From Pseudomonas sp. FEN (GTDB lineage: Bacteria; Pseudomonadota; Gammaproteobacteria; Pseudomonadales; Pseudomonadaceae): a DNA stretch of 64,000 nt. The position numbers and the translations under genes were made by a program. Shown here piece after piece: positions 27,451-39,636 of this stretch (the first letter of the stretch is position 1; each line of letters starts with the position of its first letter). The stretch covers positions 744,001 to 808,000 of the forward strand of contig NZ_CAJFDC010000001.1 of assembly GCF_904067045.1 (NCBI RefSeq). The letters are read 5' to 3'. Below the pieces are notes generated by a model that was given only the letters and a program-made list of their open reading frames with translations, was not told the DNA's origin and did not search any database.

Positions 27451-28356
27451 ATGTTAGACTTTCTTCCGGCCCCGTTGCGAGGTGTGATCGCCTCGCTGCT
27501 GTTGACGTTGAATACCCTGCTGCTGTGTTCGTTCCTGTTCTGCGTGGCCCTGCTCAAGGCCCTGCCCTTTGCCCTGACCCAGCGTCTCAGCCACTGGCTG
27601 ATGAACCATACCCATGAGGCCTGGATCAGCAACAACAAAGCCTGGATGCAACTGGTGCGCCGGACCCGCTGGCACCTCAGCGGCCTGGAGGGCCTGGACT
27701 ACCAGCACTCCTACCTGGTCACCAGCAACCACCAGAGCTGGGTCGATATCATGGTCTTGCAGTACGTGCTCAACCGGAAGATCCGGCCCTTGAAGTTCTT
27801 TCTCAAGCAGGAGCTGATCTGGGTCCCGGTGATCGGCCTGGCCTGGTGGGCGCTGGGTTTTCCCTTCATGAAGCGCTATTCCAAGGCGTACCTGGAGAAG
27901 CACCCGGAAAAGAAGGGCAAGGACCTGGAAACCACGCGCAAGACCTGCGCGAAGTTTCGCAACGACCCTGTGGGTATCTTCAATTTCGCCGAAGGCACAC
28001 GCTTTACCCAGGGCAAGCACGCGCAGCAGCAGTCACCGTTCCGTTATCTGCTCAAACCCAAGGCCGGCGGCATCGCTTTTGTGCTGGATGCCATGGGCGA
28101 GCAGTTGGAATCCATCATCAACGTGACCATTCATTATCCGGGCGGCAAGCCGGGGTATTGGGATCTGTTGTGTGGCAACGTGCGGGATGTGGTGGTGCAT
28201 TTCCAGGAGTTGAAGGTTCCGCCGCAGTTCATTGGCCGCAACTATGACCAGGATGGCGAGTATCGCCTGGAGTTCCAAGGCTGGATCAACCAACTGTGGC
28301 AAGACAAGGACGCCTTGCTGGCGCAGATGCATCGCGAGTATCCCGCCAAGTCTTGA
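27451..28356 (+). CDS. 1-acylglycerol-3-phosphate acyltransferase family protein (YihG-like)
   Basis: This is a 301-aa membrane protein. A hydrophobic N-terminal segment (VIASLLLTLNTLLLCSFLFC) is followed by a PlsC-type domain with the catalytic HX4D motif in NHQSWVD and the FPEGTR-like FAEGTRFTQGK. It transfers acyl chains to lysophospholipid; E. coli YihG and similar PlsC paralogues are the closest relatives in pattern. The start ATG abuts the pta stop. A large REP palindrome and a terminator lie downstream. Confidence 0.88.
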   Translation: MLDFLPAPLRGVIASLLLTLNTLLLCSFLFCVALLKALPFALTQRLSHWLMNHTHEAWISNNKAWMQLVRRTRWHLSGLEGLDYQHSYLVTSNHQSWVDIMVLQYVLNRKIRPLKFFLKQELIWVPVIGLAWWALGFPFMKRYSKAYLEKHPEKKGKDLETTRKTCAKFRNDPVGIFNFAEGTRFTQGKHAQQQSPFRYLLKPKAGGIAFVLDAMGEQLESIINVTIHYPGGKPGYWDLLCGNVRDVVVHFQELKVPPQFIGRNYDQDGEYRLEFQGWINQLWQDKDALLAQMHREYPAKS

Positions 28357-28372
28357 GGCGCCAGGAAAACCT

Positions 28373-28507
28373 TTGTGGCGAGGGGGCTTGCCCCCGTTCG
28401 GCCGCGAAGCGGTCGCAAACCCTATATCTGCGGTTTGCCTGAACGCATGCGGCGCCTGAATTCAGGGCCGCTTCGCGCCCCAACGGGGGCAAGCCCCCTC
28501 GCCACAA
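28373..28507. repeat. large inverted repeat with GTGGCGAGGGGG ends
   Basis: TTGTGGCGAGGGGGCTTGCC at the left and GGCAAGCCCCCTCGCCACAA at the right are perfect inverted copies about 135 bp apart end to end. Inner arms CCGCGAAGCGG and GGGCCGCTTCGCG, and GGTCGCAAACC and GGTTTGCC, also pair partly. It is a different palindrome class from the TGTAGGAGC type seen elsewhere in the window. Confidence 0.85.
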
Positions 28508-28532
28508 GTCGCTTCCCGACACGTGCAAAAAA

Positions 28533-28560
28533 GCCCGCGGCCGATCACTCGGCCGCGGGC
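28533..28560. terminator. strong bidirectional intrinsic terminator
   Basis: A 12-bp perfect stem (GCCCGCGGCCGA with TCGGCCGCGGGC) has a 4-nt loop and is flanked by AAAAAA on the left and TTTT on the right. It ends cysNC on the minus strand and can also stop transcripts that enter from the pta-acyltransferase side. Confidence 0.92.
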
Positions 28561-28579
28561 TTTTCAATGCAGCTGATCC

Positions 28580-30478
28580 TTAGATCGCGCCGCGCTGGCG
28601 CAACAGCTCCAGAACCTGCTTCACGCTGTCCTCCAATGACAACGACTGTGTATCCACCACCAGGTCGGCATTGAGCGGTACGTCGTAAGGGAACGACTCG
28701 CCCGGAATGTTATCGCCACCGGCCGCGTACAGGCCCTGGGGATCACGCGCCTGGCAGGCCTGCGGCGAAGCCTGGACATACACCGTCAACATGCGCTCGG
28801 CGCCGATCAGTGCCTTGGCCTGTTCACGACCTTCGGCATCCGGCGCCACGAAGGCCGCCAGGGTCAGCAGGCCAGCCTCGTTGAACTGACGCGCCACGTG
28901 CGCGGCACGCCGCCAGTTCTCGGTGCGGCCAACACGATCCTGCGGCAAGCCCTTGTTCAGGTCTTGACGCAGATTCTGACCATCGAGCACGAACACCGCA
29001 CGCCCCATGTCAAACAACTTGCGCTCCACGGCGTAGGCCAGGGTGCTCTTGCCCGCGCCCGACAGGCCGGTGAACAGCACCGTCGCCGGCTGCTGGCCGA
29101 AACGCTGGGCACGTTCCTCGGTGGCGACATGGGCCAGCTTGCCGTGGTGCGTGGCGCCGCCATGGACCAGCGGCTGGGCGACGATCATGCCGGCACCCAC
29201 GGTTCCATTGGTCAAACGGTCGATGATGATGAACGAGCCGGTGGTGCGGTTACTCTCGTAACCATCCAGGGCAATCGGTGCATCCAGGGCGATCTTGACC
29301 TTGCCGATCTCGTTCAGCTGCAAGGCGCTGGCCGGGCCCTCTTCGAGGGTGTTCACATCGACTTTGTTGACGATGCTGGCAATCGAGCCTGGCACGTAGC
29401 TGGTGGCACGCTTGATGTCGTACTTCTTGCCCGGCAGCATCGGTTCCTCGGCCATCCAGACCAGCATGGCCTCGAAGCTGTCGGTCACTGGAGGCACATT
29501 GTCGGCATGTACCAACAGGTCGCCACGGGAGATATCGATCTCGTCTTCCATGGTCAGCGTTACCGCCTGGCCAGGACCGGCATGTTCCAGCTCGCCGTCG
29601 AAAGTGACGATGGATTTCACCCGGCTGCTCTTGCCCGAGGGCAGCACCACCACCTCGTCACCCTTCTTCACGATGCCGCTGGCCAGGGTGCCGGCAAAGC
29701 CACGGAAATTCAGGTTCGGCCGGTTGACGTACTGCACCGGGAAACGCAGGTCGGTGAAATTGCGATCACCCGCCACTTCCACGGTTTCGAGGATTTCCAT
29801 CAGCGACTGGCCGGTGTACCAGGGCGACCGCTCGCTCTTGTTCACCACGTTGTCGCCCTTCAAGGCCGACATCGGCACGAAATGCATGCTGGTCGGCTTC
29901 AGCTTCAAGCCCTCGGCGAACTTCAGGTAGTCGGCCTTGATCGACTCGAACACGCCCTGGTCGAAGTCCTTGAGGTCCATCTTGTTGATGGCGACGACGA
30001 TATGCTTGATCCCCAGCAACGAGGCGATGAAGCTGTGGCGACGGGTCTGGGTCTGCACGCCATAGCGGGCATCCACCAGGATGATCGCCAGGTCACAGGT
30101 GGAGGCACCGGTGGCCATGTTACGGGTGTACTGCTCATGGCCGGGGGTATCGGCGATGATGAACTTGCGCTTGGCGGTGGAGAAGTAGCGGTAGGCGACA
30201 TCGATGGTGATGCCCTGCTCACGCTCGGCCTGCAGGCCGTCGACCAGCAACGCCAGGTCGATGTCGTCACCGGTGGTGCCGACTTTCTTCGAATCGCGGG
30301 TGATGGCTTCCAGATGGTCTTCGTAGATCATCTTGGAGTCGTGCAGCAAGCGCCCGATCAGGGTGCTCTTGCCGTCGTCGACGTTACCGCAGGTCAGGAA
30401 ACGCAGCAGTTCCTTGCGTTCGTGCTGGCCCAGGTAGGCGAGGATGTCCTCGCTGATCAAATCAGATTGATGCGACAT
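28580..30478 (-). CDS. cysNC: sulfate adenylyltransferase subunit 1 fused to adenylylsulfate kinase
   Basis: This is a 632-aa bifunctional protein. Residues 1-440 are the CysN GTPase: P-loop GNVDDGKST (31-39), [11 protein letters not shown] and NKMDL. Residues about 455-632 are APS kinase CysC with its P-loop [13 protein letters not shown]. CysN drives ATP sulfurylase (CysD) with GTP, and CysC phosphorylates APS to PAPS. It begins 13 bp after cysD and forms one operon. The fusion is usual in Pseudomonas. A strong terminator follows. Confidence 0.96.
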   Translation of the reverse strand: MSHQSDLISEDILAYLGQHERKELLRFLTCGNVDDGKSTLIGRLLHDSKMIYEDHLEAITRDSKKVGTTGDDIDLALLVDGLQAEREQGITIDVAYRYFSTAKRKFIIADTPGHEQYTRNMATGASTCDLAIILVDARYGVQTQTRRHSFIASLLGIKHIVVAINKMDLKDFDQGVFESIKADYLKFAEGLKLKPTSMHFVPMSALKGDNVVNKSERSPWYTGQSLMEILETVEVAGDRNFTDLRFPVQYVNRPNLNFRGFAGTLASGIVKKGDEVVVLPSGKSSRVKSIVTFDGELEHAGPGQAVTLTMEDEIDISRGDLLVHADNVPPVTDSFEAMLVWMAEEPMLPGKKYDIKRATSYVPGSIASIVNKVDVNTLEEGPASALQLNEIGKVKIALDAPIALDGYESNRTTGSFIIIDRLTNGTVGAGMIVAQPLVHGGATHHGKLAHVATEERAQRFGQQPATVLFTGLSGAGKSTLAYAVERKLFDMGRAVFVLDGQNLRQDLNKGLPQDRVGRTENWRRAAHVARQFNEAGLLTLAAFVAPDAEGREQAKALIGAERMLTVYVQASPQACQARDPQGLYAAGGDNIPGESFPYDVPLNADLVVDTQSLSLEDSVKQVLELLRQRGAI

Positions 30479-30491
30479 GCTTAGACCCTGT

Positions 30492-31409
30492 TTAGAAATA
30501 GCCCTGACGTTTCTTGTCTTCCATCGAACCGGCACCATCGTGGTCGATGACCCGGCCCTGGCGCTCGGAAGTACGCGTCAGGAGCATTTCCTGAATGATG
30601 TCCGTGAGGGTTTCAGCCTCGGACTCCACCGCGCCCGTCAACGGGTAGCAGCCAAGGGTACGGAAACGCACCTTCTTCTTGACGATACGCGCCTTGTCCT
30701 CGTCGGACAGGTGCTCGAGGATCCGCTCGTCGTCGATCATGATCAGGGTGCCGTTCTTCTCGATGACGTCGCGTTCGGCGGCGAAATACAGCGGCACGAT
30801 CGGGATGCCTTCAAGGTAGATGTATTGCCAGATGTCCAGCTCGGTCCAGTTCGACAGCGGGAAGACGCGGATCGACTCGCCCTTGTTGACCTTGCCGTTG
30901 TAGACGTTCCACAACTCCGGGCGCTGGTTCTTCGGGTCCCAACGGTGCTTGCTGTCACGGAAGGAGTAGACACGCTCCTTGGCCCGCGACTTCTCTTCGT
31001 CACGCCGGGCACCGCCGAAGGCGGCGTCGAAGCCGTACTTGTCCAGGGCCTGCTTGAGGCCCTCGGTCTTCATGATGTCGGTGTGCTTGGCGCTGCCGTG
31101 GGTGAAGGGATTGATGCCTTGCGCCACGCCGTCCGGGTTCACGTAGGTGATCAGGTCCAGGCCCAGCTCGGCAACCATCTTGTCGCGAAAGCTGTACATC
31201 TCCTGGAATTTCCAGCGGGTATCGACATGCATCACCGGAAACGGCAGCTTGCCCGGGAAAAACGCCTTGCGCGCCAGGTGCAGCATCACGGCGGAGTCTT
31301 TACCGATGGAGTACAGCATCACCGGATTATCGAACTCGGCGGCCACCTCGCGGATGATATGGATGCTTTCCGCCTCCAGCTGTTTCAGATGCGTCAGTTT
31401 GTCGACCAT
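30492..31409 (-). CDS. cysD: sulfate adenylyltransferase subunit 2
   Basis: This is a 305-aa PP-loop ATP pyrophosphatase. The SGGKDS-like motif here is [20 protein letters not shown], followed by [20 protein letters not shown] and [20 protein letters not shown]. With CysN it makes adenosine 5'-phosphosulfate from ATP and sulfate. It is the first gene of cysD-cysNC; the leader carries a hairpin (31477-31499) that may matter for regulation. CysB control is expected from other species but no site is certain. Confidence 0.96.
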   Translation of the reverse strand: MVDKLTHLKQLEAESIHIIREVAAEFDNPVMLYSIGKDSAVMLHLARKAFFPGKLPFPVMHVDTRWKFQEMYSFRDKMVAELGLDLITYVNPDGVAQGINPFTHGSAKHTDIMKTEGLKQALDKYGFDAAFGGARRDEEKSRAKERVYSFRDSKHRWDPKNQRPELWNVYNGKVNKGESIRVFPLSNWTELDIWQYIYLEGIPIVPLYFAAERDVIEKNGTLIMIDDERILEHLSDEDKARIVKKKVRFRTLGCYPLTGAVESEAETLTDIIQEMLLTRTSERQGRVIDHDGAGSMEDKKRQGYF

Positions 31410-31476
31410 GGCTACTCACGAAAAGCGTTCTTATGGACGGCCAGCGGGCCGTGTTCGAGCGAGGCATGCTAGCACA

Positions 31477-31499
31477 GCCCCCTATTCTATTGAGGGGGC
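31477..31499 (-). promoter_or_regulatory. hairpin in the cysD leader
   Basis: GCCCCCT (31477-31483) and AGGGGGC (31493-31499) are perfect arms around a 9-nt AT-rich loop, 68 bp upstream of the cysD ATG. A TATATTC-type AT-rich stretch lies just upstream on the minus strand (about 31515-31535), where the promoter may be. Role unknown. Confidence 0.5.
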
Positions 31500-31552
31500 C
31501 AACTAGATCGAAACGATATAAGAATATACCCCCCTGTTTGGCCAGGCCAGAC

Positions 31553-31677
31553 CCGTGGGAGCGCCGTCCTTGCAGGAGCGGAGCTTGCCCGCGAAGAGCG
31601 ATAGCGCGGTGTATCTGAAAAACCGCGGCACTCCTTTCGCGGCGGCGCGGCGTTCCGACAAGCTCCGCTCCCACAAG
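31553..31677. repeat. REP cluster (paired palindromes)
   Basis: CGTGGGAGCG at the left and CGCTCCCACAAGG at the right are inverted, and inner copies GCAGGAGCGGAGCTTGCC and GACAAGCTCCGC also pair. The element fills the space between cysD's upstream region and the ybgI gene. Confidence 0.75.
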
Positions 31678-31693
31678 GGCCAGTCAGCAGTTG

Positions 31694-32452
31694 CTAGATC
31701 GGATTCGGGCAATCGATAAACAGGTGCTCCAGCGCGAAACGCCGCGCCAGGTACTCGCCCAACGCCTGCACGCCATAACGCTCGGTGGCGTGATGGCCAG
31801 CGGCGATAAAGCTGATACCGTTCTCCCGCGCACTGTGGAAGGTCTGTTCCGACGCCTCGCCACTCAGGTACAGGTCGACACCAGCCAGCACCGCCTGATC
31901 AATGTAACCCTGGCCACCGCCGGTACACCAGCCGACCCGACGGATCATCTCGTCGCCCTCGATCAGCAACGGTTCGCGCCCCAGCACTTGCTGGACCTTG
32001 CGCGCGAAGTCGCGGGCGGTCAGCGGTTCATGCAGCGAGCCCACCAGTCCGACAATCTTCGGGTTGTCCGGGTCCAACGGGCCTTCCACGGTGATATCCA
32101 GCTGTCGCGCCAGCTGCACGTTGTTGCCGACTTCCGGATGCAGGTCCAGTGGCAGGTGGTAGGCCAGCAGGCTGATGTCGTGCTTGAGCAAGGTCTTGAG
32201 CCGGCGCTGCTTCATGCCGGTGACGCAAGGGTCCTCGCCCTTCCAGAAATAACCGTGGTGCACCAGGATCAGGTCGGCCTGGGCTTCGACGGCCGCGTCC
32301 AGCAGCGCCTGGCTGGCGGTCACGCCGCTGACGATACGCATCACCTGCGGCCGGCCCTCGACCTGCAGGCCGTTGGGGCAATAATCGGCAATCCGCGCGC
32401 TGTTCAGAAAGCGATCCGCTTCCTCGACCAGCGTATTCAATGAAACCGCCAT
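31694..32452 (-). CDS. ybgI: NIF3/YbgI family metal-dependent protein
   Basis: This is a 252-aa protein. Family motifs include ADYCPNGLQVEG, LILVHHGYFWKGEDP with metal-binding His, YHLPLDLHPEVGNN, and SGEASEQTFHSARENGISFI with GHHATERYG at the C-terminus. Members form hexameric rings with a dinuclear metal site; they were once called GTP cyclohydrolase type 2, but the reaction is unproven. AGGAG stands 5 bp before the ATG at 32452. It is divergent from algW, as in P. aeruginosa. Confidence 0.92.
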   Translation of the reverse strand: MAVSLNTLVEEADRFLNSARIADYCPNGLQVEGRPQVMRIVSGVTASQALLDAAVEAQADLILVHHGYFWKGEDPCVTGMKQRRLKTLLKHDISLLAYHLPLDLHPEVGNNVQLARQLDITVEGPLDPDNPKIVGLVGSLHEPLTARDFARKVQQVLGREPLLIEGDEMIRRVGWCTGGGQGYIDQAVLAGVDLYLSGEASEQTFHSARENGISFIAAGHHATERYGVQALGEYLARRFALEHLFIDCPNPI

Positions 32453-32472
32453 AAAAACTCCTGAATATCCCA

Positions 32473-32500
32473 TTCAGAGGCGCTCGCGGCCTCGTATAAT
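32473..32500 (+). promoter_or_regulatory. probable algW promoter
   Basis: A perfect -10 TATAAT (32495-32500) stands 16 bp after TTCAGA (32473-32478), a weak -35. The algW ATG is 54 bp further on. Confidence 0.5.
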
Positions 32501-32554
32501 GCGCCACATTATGGGCCGTCCGACATGGCCTGCAACCTTCCAGGACTTTGCTCA

Positions 32555-33712
<1,158 letters not shown>

Positions 33713-33726
33713 CAAACACGCTCCCT

Positions 33727-33772
33727 TGTAGGAGCGCCGACCGGCTGCTCCTACACCCGGCCAGCAGGCCGG
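33727..33772. repeat. REP hairpin between algW and hisC
   Basis: TGTAGGAGC (33727-33735) pairs with GCTCCTACA (33747-33755), followed by a second small hairpin CCGGCC-AGCA-GGCCGG. It separates two convergent genes and could act as a transcription barrier. Confidence 0.8.
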
Positions 33773-33781
33773 GGTAAACCG

Positions 33782-34834
33782 TCAGAGATCGCCCAGGGCG
33801 TCGACCAGGGCCTGGTTCTGCTCAGGCGTGCCGATGGTGATCCGCAGGAACTGGGCAATACGCTCCTGCTTGAAGTGCCGCACGATCACCCCCTGCTCCC
33901 GGACCTTGGCCGCCAGCGCCGCCGCATCGTGTTGCGGGTGACGGGCGAAGATGAAGTTCGCCGCCGACGGCAGCACCTCAAAGCCCTTGACCTGCAGCTG
34001 CGCCACCAGCCATTCGCGACTGTCGATGACCTTGCGGCAGGTTTCCTCGAAGTAGGCCCGGTCCTCGAATGCCGCCGCCGCCCCGGCAATCGCCATACGG
34101 TCCAATGGGTAGGAGTTGAAGCTGTTCTTGATCCGCTCCAGGGCCTCGATCAGGTCCGCGTGCCCAATCGCCAGGCCGACCCGCAAGCCCGCCAGGGAAC
34201 GGGACTTGGACAGGGTCTGGGTGACCAGCAGATTCGGGTAACGGTCCACCAGGCTGATGGCCGTTTCGCCGCCGAAATCGATATAGGCTTCATCGACCAC
34301 CACCACCGAATCCGGGCTGGCCTTGAGCATCTGCTCCACCGCGTCCAGCGCCAGCAGGCAACCGGTCGGCGCATTCGGGTTGGGGAAAATGATCCCGCCG
34401 TTGGGCCGAGCGTAGTCCGTCACACGGATCTGGAACTGCTCGTCCAGCGCTACCGCCTCGAAGTTGATCCCATACAGGCCGCAGTACACCGGGTAGAAGC
34501 TGTAGCTGATATCCGGGAACAGCAGTGGCCGGTCCTGCTGGAACAGCCCGTGGAAGATGTGCGCCAGGACTTCGTCGGAACCATTGCCGAGAAACACCTG
34601 GTTGGTCTTGACGCCGTAGTACCCGGCCACGGCCTGCTTGAGCAGATCACCGTTGGGATCCGGGTACAGACGCAGATTGTCGCTCACCTCGGCCTGCATC
34701 GCCGCCAGGGCCTTGGGCGAAGGACCATAGGGGTTCTCGTTGGTATTGAGCTTGACCAGTTTGGCCAGCTTCGGTTGCTCACCTGGCACATAAGGCACCA
34801 GGTCCTTGACGAATTTGCTCCAGAACTTGCTCAT
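33782..34834 (-). CDS. hisC: histidinol-phosphate aminotransferase
   Basis: This is a 350-aa class I PLP aminotransferase. Visible marks are [35 protein letters not shown], the PLP Asp/Tyr region [16 protein letters not shown] and the PLP lysine in [17 protein letters not shown]. It converts imidazole acetol phosphate to histidinol phosphate. It overlaps hisD by 4 bp and is the last gene of hisG-hisD-hisC. Confidence 0.96.
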   Translation of the reverse strand: MSKFWSKFVKDLVPYVPGEQPKLAKLVKLNTNENPYGPSPKALAAMQAEVSDNLRLYPDPNGDLLKQAVAGYYGVKTNQVFLGNGSDEVLAHIFHGLFQQDRPLLFPDISYSFYPVYCGLYGINFEAVALDEQFQIRVTDYARPNGGIIFPNPNAPTGCLLALDAVEQMLKASPDSVVVVDEAYIDFGGETAISLVDRYPNLLVTQTLSKSRSLAGLRVGLAIGHADLIEALERIKNSFNSYPLDRMAIAGAAAAFEDRAYFEETCRKVIDSREWLVAQLQVKGFEVLPSAANFIFARHPQHDAAALAAKVREQGVIVRHFKQERIAQFLRITIGTPEQNQALVDALGDL

Positions 34835-36165
34835 GCTTGTTTCCCCTGTTCCTTATCAGCGACGATCCGATATTCCGCGCTGCGGGCGTGCGCGCTCAGC
34901 GACTCGCCACGGGCCAGTACCGAAGCGGTCTTGCCCAGTTCGGACGCGCCCTGCTCCGAGCAGAAAATGATCGACGAACGTTTCTGGAAGTCATACACCC
35001 CCAGCGGCGACGAGAAGCGTGCGGTCCCGGAAGTCGGCAACACGTGGTTGGGACCGGCGCAGTAGTCGCCCAGGGCCTCGGAGGTGTGCCGGCCCATGAA
35101 GATTGCTCCGGCGTGGCGGATCTGCGGCAACCAGGCCTGCGGGTCGGCGACCGATAGTTCCAGGTGTTCCGGCGCGATGCGATTGGCCACGTCAATGGCC
35201 TGCTGCATGTCACGTACCTGGATCAGCGCTCCACGGCCGTTGATCGAGGTCTCGATAATCGCCGCGCGCTCCATGGTCGGCAGCAGTTTGGCGATGCTCG
35301 CGGCAACCCGGTCGAGGAAATCGGCATCCGGGCTGACCAGAATCGCCTGGGCATCTTCGTCGTGCTCGGCCTGGGAGAACAGGTCCATGGCAATCCAGTC
35401 CGGGTCGGTCTGGCCATCGCAGACCACGAGGATCTCCGAGGGGCCGGCGATCATGTCGATACCGACCTGGCCGAACACATGGCGCTTGGCCGTCGCCACA
35501 TAGATGTTGCCGGGACCGACCACCTTGTCGACCCTGGGCACGCTCTCGGTGCCGTAGGCCAGCGCCGCGACCGCCTGGGCGCCGCCGATGGTGAACACCC
35601 GGTCGACCCCGGCGATGCACGCCGCCGCCAGCACCAGTTCGTTGATTTCACCACGCGGGGTCGGCACCACCATCACCACCTCAGCGACACCCGCCACCTT
35701 GGCCGGAATCGCATTCATCAGCACCGAAGACGGATAGGACGCCTTGCCACCCGGTACGTACAACCCGGCCCGGTCCAGCGGCGTGACCTTCTGGCCCAGC
35801 ACCGTGCCGTCGGCCTCGGTGTAGCTCCAGGAGTCCTGTTTTTGCTTCTCGTGGTAGCTACGCACGCGCTCGGCGGCTTTTTCCAGGGCCAGGCGCTGCG
35901 GTTCGGTGATCCGGGTCAAGGCCAGTTCCAGGCGCTCGCGGGGCAGGATCAGATCGGCCATGGAGGCGACTTCCAGGCCGTCGAAACGCTGGGTGAACTC
36001 CACCAGCGCCGCGTCGCCGCGCTCACGCACGGCCTTGATGATGTCCAGCACCCGCTGGTTGACCGAGTCGTCGGACACACTTTCCCAGCTCAGCAGATGA
36101 TCCAGATGATGAGCGAAATCAGGATCGGCGGCGTTGAGTCGGCGAATGGCGATAGACGTGGTCAT
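34831..36165 (-). CDS. hisD: histidinol dehydrogenase
   Basis: This is a 444-aa zinc enzyme that oxidises histidinol to histidine with two NAD+. Visible are [55 protein letters not shown] and [12 protein letters not shown], and the zinc-site stretch [14 protein letters not shown] 36165 starts [17 protein letters not shown]; an upstream in-frame extension is not supported. It follows hisG by 141 bp and overlaps hisC by 4 bp. Confidence 0.96.
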   Translation of the reverse strand: MTTSIAIRRLNAADPDFAHHLDHLLSWESVSDDSVNQRVLDIIKAVRERGDAALVEFTQRFDGLEVASMADLILPRERLELALTRITEPQRLALEKAAERVRSYHEKQKQDSWSYTEADGTVLGQKVTPLDRAGLYVPGGKASYPSSVLMNAIPAKVAGVAEVVMVVPTPRGEINELVLAAACIAGVDRVFTIGGAQAVAALAYGTESVPRVDKVVGPGNIYVATAKRHVFGQVGIDMIAGPSEILVVCDGQTDPDWIAMDLFSQAEHDEDAQAILVSPDADFLDRVAASIAKLLPTMERAAIIETSINGRGALIQVRDMQQAIDVANRIAPEHLELSVADPQAWLPQIRHAGAIFMGRHTSEALGDYCAGPNHVLPTSGTARFSSPLGVYDFQKRSSIIFCSEQGASELGKTASVLARGESLSAHARSAEYRIVADKEQGKQA

Positions 36166-36306
36166 AGCGTGGGCCTCAATAATTGGCGAATGCTTGGGAA
36201 CAGCAGATCTCAGGCGCCGCAAGATTACCAAGCCATCCGCGTGGGCACCTGAGAATTCTGGCTATGACACGGATAGATGGGCGCGGCTCAAGGCCGCGCA
36301 TGTGAG

Positions 36307-36942
36307 TCAGTTGCGGTGTCGCGACTCCACTGCCTTGCGCAGGGTGTCGATCAGGGACTGGATGCGGGCGTGCTGCATTTTCATCGACGCCTTGTTCACC
36401 ACCAGCCGGGAGCTGATGGTCGCGATCAGTTCCTGCGGTTCGAGGCCGTTGGCCCGCAGGGTATTGCCGGTGTCGACGACGTCGATGATCTTGTCGGCCA
36501 GGCCGATCAGCGGTGCCAGTTCCATGGAGCCATAGAGCTTGATGATGTCGACCTGACGACCTTGCTCGGCGTAGTAGCGCTTGGCAACGTTGACGAACTT
36601 GGTCGCCACGCGCAGACGGCCCTTGGGCTCGACGGCACCGATGGCGCCGGCGGTCATCAGCTTGCACTGGGCGATCTGCAAGTCCAGCGGCTCGTACAGA
36701 CCCTGGCCGCCGTACTCCATCAACACATCTTTACCGGCCACACCGAGGTCGGCCGCGCCATGCTCGACATAAGTCGGCACGTCGGTAGCCCGCACGATCA
36801 GCAGACGGACATCGTCCTGGGTCGTGGGGATGATCAGCTTGCGACTCTTGTCCGGATTCTCGGTCGGCACGATGCCCGCTTCAGCGAGCAGCGGCAGGGT
36901 GTCATCGAGAATGCGGCCCTTGGACAGTGCAATGGTCAGCAT
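36307..36942 (-). CDS. hisG: ATP phosphoribosyltransferase, short form
   Basis: This is a 211-aa catalytic subunit for the first step of histidine synthesis. It starts [20 protein letters not shown], with [20 protein letters not shown] and the PRPP loop [17 protein letters not shown] [17 protein letters not shown]. It is the short form, which needs the regulatory subunit HisZ; hisZ is not in the window and is usually elsewhere in Pseudomonas. The start at 36942 gives the standard N-terminus. MurA lies upstream on the same strand. Confidence 0.95.
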   Translation of the reverse strand: MLTIALSKGRILDDTLPLLAEAGIVPTENPDKSRKLIIPTTQDDVRLLIVRATDVPTYVEHGAADLGVAGKDVLMEYGGQGLYEPLDLQIAQCKLMTAGAIGAVEPKGRLRVATKFVNVAKRYYAEQGRQVDIIKLYGSMELAPLIGLADKIIDVVDTGNTLRANGLEPQELIATISSRLVVNKASMKMQHARIQSLIDTLRKAVESRHRN

Positions 36943-37008
36943 GGGGAAACCTAAGTCCTTCAACCTGTATCAAAAAAGCACACGCCACCTGTAGGAGCAG
37001 CGTCGGTA

Positions 37009-38292
<1,284 letters not shown>

Positions 38293-38298
38293 TCAGGC

Positions 38299-38550
38299 TC
38301 AGGTGCGCTCGGCCCAGGCCGCGCGGCTGAAAAATTTCATAGTGACCGCATGGATGCTGCCATCGGCGATCCACGGGTTCAAATGGGCATAGATGCTTTG
38401 CTGACGCTTCACCGGGCTCAGGGCCACCAGTTCGTCGCTAATCACGTTCAGTTGGAAGTTGCAGCCTTCGCCTTCAACTTCAACCTGCACCTGGGAAAGA
38501 GAGCCCGACAGCTTTCCTTCAAGGAAGCTCTTTACTTCGTAGGCCTGCAT
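38299..38550 (-). CDS. ibaG: BolA-family protein IbaG
   Basis: This is an 83-aa BolA-fold protein of the IbaG/YrbA type (MQAYEVKSFLEGKL; VEGEGCNFQLNVISDELVAL; HAVTMKFFSRAAW). The Cys in GEGCNF and the C-terminal His are candidate Fe-S ligands with monothiol glutaredoxin. It is 24 bp before murA, a pairing conserved in E. coli (ibaG-murA). The ATG at 38550 is preferred. Confidence 0.92.
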   Translation of the reverse strand: MQAYEVKSFLEGKLSGSLSQVQVEVEGEGCNFQLNVISDELVALSPVKRQQSIYAHLNPWIADGSIHAVTMKFFSRAAWAERT

Positions 38551-38596
38551 GCTCAACCTCAATCGGCGCCCAACGCGCGCGGGTCGGCCATCATAC

Positions 38597-38632
38597 AAAA
38601 AAGCCCCGCGCCTGCGAACCCCGTATTGCAGG
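38597..38632 (-). terminator. possible terminator after mlaB
   Basis: On the minus strand a CCTGC / GCAGG stem is followed after a GC-rich stretch by six T (A run at 38597-38602). The stem is weak and set off from the T-tract, so this is a tentative call. Confidence 0.3.
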
Positions 38633-38667
38633 GACGCTGACGGAGGGCCTCTTTATTTATGGCACAG

Positions 38668-38973
38668 TTAATGAACGCCGAGGATCTCCGTCAACTCGGA
38701 AACCTCGGCGATTTCGCGCATATCTTGTGGCATGGCGCGAATGCTCAGGGATTTACCCAGCTCAACGGCGTCACGCATGAACGCCAGCAGCAAGGCCAGG
38801 CCGACACTGCTGGACTTCTGCACGGCAGAGCAGTCGACCACCACGGCCTGCGCCTTGCTGGCCTTGATCAACGCCTGCCCGTCCTTGCGCAGGGCCGGGC
38901 CGGTGCTGTAGTCGATCACGCCGGCCAGCAGCAAGTCACCCGCCTCACCGGCGCGAACGCTGGCCTCACTCAT
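38668..38973 (-). CDS. mlaB: STAS-domain protein MlaB
   Basis: This is a 101-aa single STAS domain (LLLAGVIDYSTGPAL; VVVDCSAVQKSSSVGLALLL). MlaB binds the ATPase MlaF and stabilises the MlaFEDB lipid transporter in the inner membrane. It overlaps mlaC by 8 bp and is the last gene of mlaFEDCB. Confidence 0.9.
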   Translation of the reverse strand: MSEASVRAGEAGDLLLAGVIDYSTGPALRKDGQALIKASKAQAVVVDCSAVQKSSSVGLALLLAFMRDAVELGKSLSIRAMPQDMREIAEVSELTEILGVH

Positions 38974-39625
38974 TCTGCGCGGCCTTCTGCGGGTTCTTCT
39001 CGGATTCGGCCTTGGCCTTCTCCACCTCGCCAGCCCAGTTGTTGATGGTCAGGTCCAGGTTGTTGCCGTTGCGCTGCATCGCGTCGGCGAACTGATCGCG
39101 GAACAGCTTGCCGATATTGATGCCATTGATGATCACGTTGCGCAGTTTCCACTCGCCGTTGATTTTCTCAAGGGTGTAGGAAACCGGATAGATCGCGCCG
39201 TTGCTGCCCTTGACGGTCATGCCAACGCTAGTACGGTCGCCCGACTCATCCTTGGGCGAGTCGACGGTGATGCCCTGGTTGTTGTACTCAAGCAAGGCGT
39301 TGCCATAGAACTGGAACAGGCCCTTCTTGAAGTTTTCCGCGAAGGTCTTCATCTGCTCGGGCGTGGCCTTGCGCGAGTACTTGACCGTCATGATGCTTTT
39401 GGAAATACCCTCGGCGTCCACCACCGGACCGACGATGGTATTGAGCGCGTCATAGAAGGCACTGGGGTTTTGCTTGTACTGGGCCTTGTTGGCCGACAGA
39501 TCGGCCAACATCCGGTCGGTGGTGTTCTTGACCAGGTCATGGGCCGAGGTTGCCGCCAGGGCGTTGCCCATCAAGGGCAAAGTCGCCAGCAACACCAGCA
39601 GACCGCGTCGCAACATCGAGATCAT
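38966..39625 (-). CDS. mlaC: periplasmic phospholipid-binding protein MlaC
   Basis: This is a 219-aa protein with a signal peptide (MISMLRRGLLVLLATLPLMG, cleaved after NALA). The body matches the MlaC/Ttg2D family (VKNTTDRMLADLSANKAQYK; GKLFRDQFADAMQRNGNNLD; VIINGINIG). It ferries phospholipid between the outer-membrane MlaA complex and the inner-membrane MlaFEDB complex. GAGGAG lies upstream of ATG 39625. Known as Ttg2D in P. putida, where it was linked to toluene tolerance. Confidence 0.94.
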   Translation of the reverse strand: MISMLRRGLLVLLATLPLMGNALAATSAHDLVKNTTDRMLADLSANKAQYKQNPSAFYDALNTIVGPVVDAEGISKSIMTVKYSRKATPEQMKTFAENFKKGLFQFYGNALLEYNNQGITVDSPKDESGDRTSVGMTVKGSNGAIYPVSYTLEKINGEWKLRNVIINGINIGKLFRDQFADAMQRNGNNLDLTINNWAGEVEKAKAESEKNPQKAAQNE

Positions 39626-39636
39626 GGAAAAACTCC

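Noticed and set aside
28898..30484. A 528-codon plus-strand open frame opposite cysNC
   Set aside because: It is antisense to a certain gene, has no ribosome site and an atypical composition.
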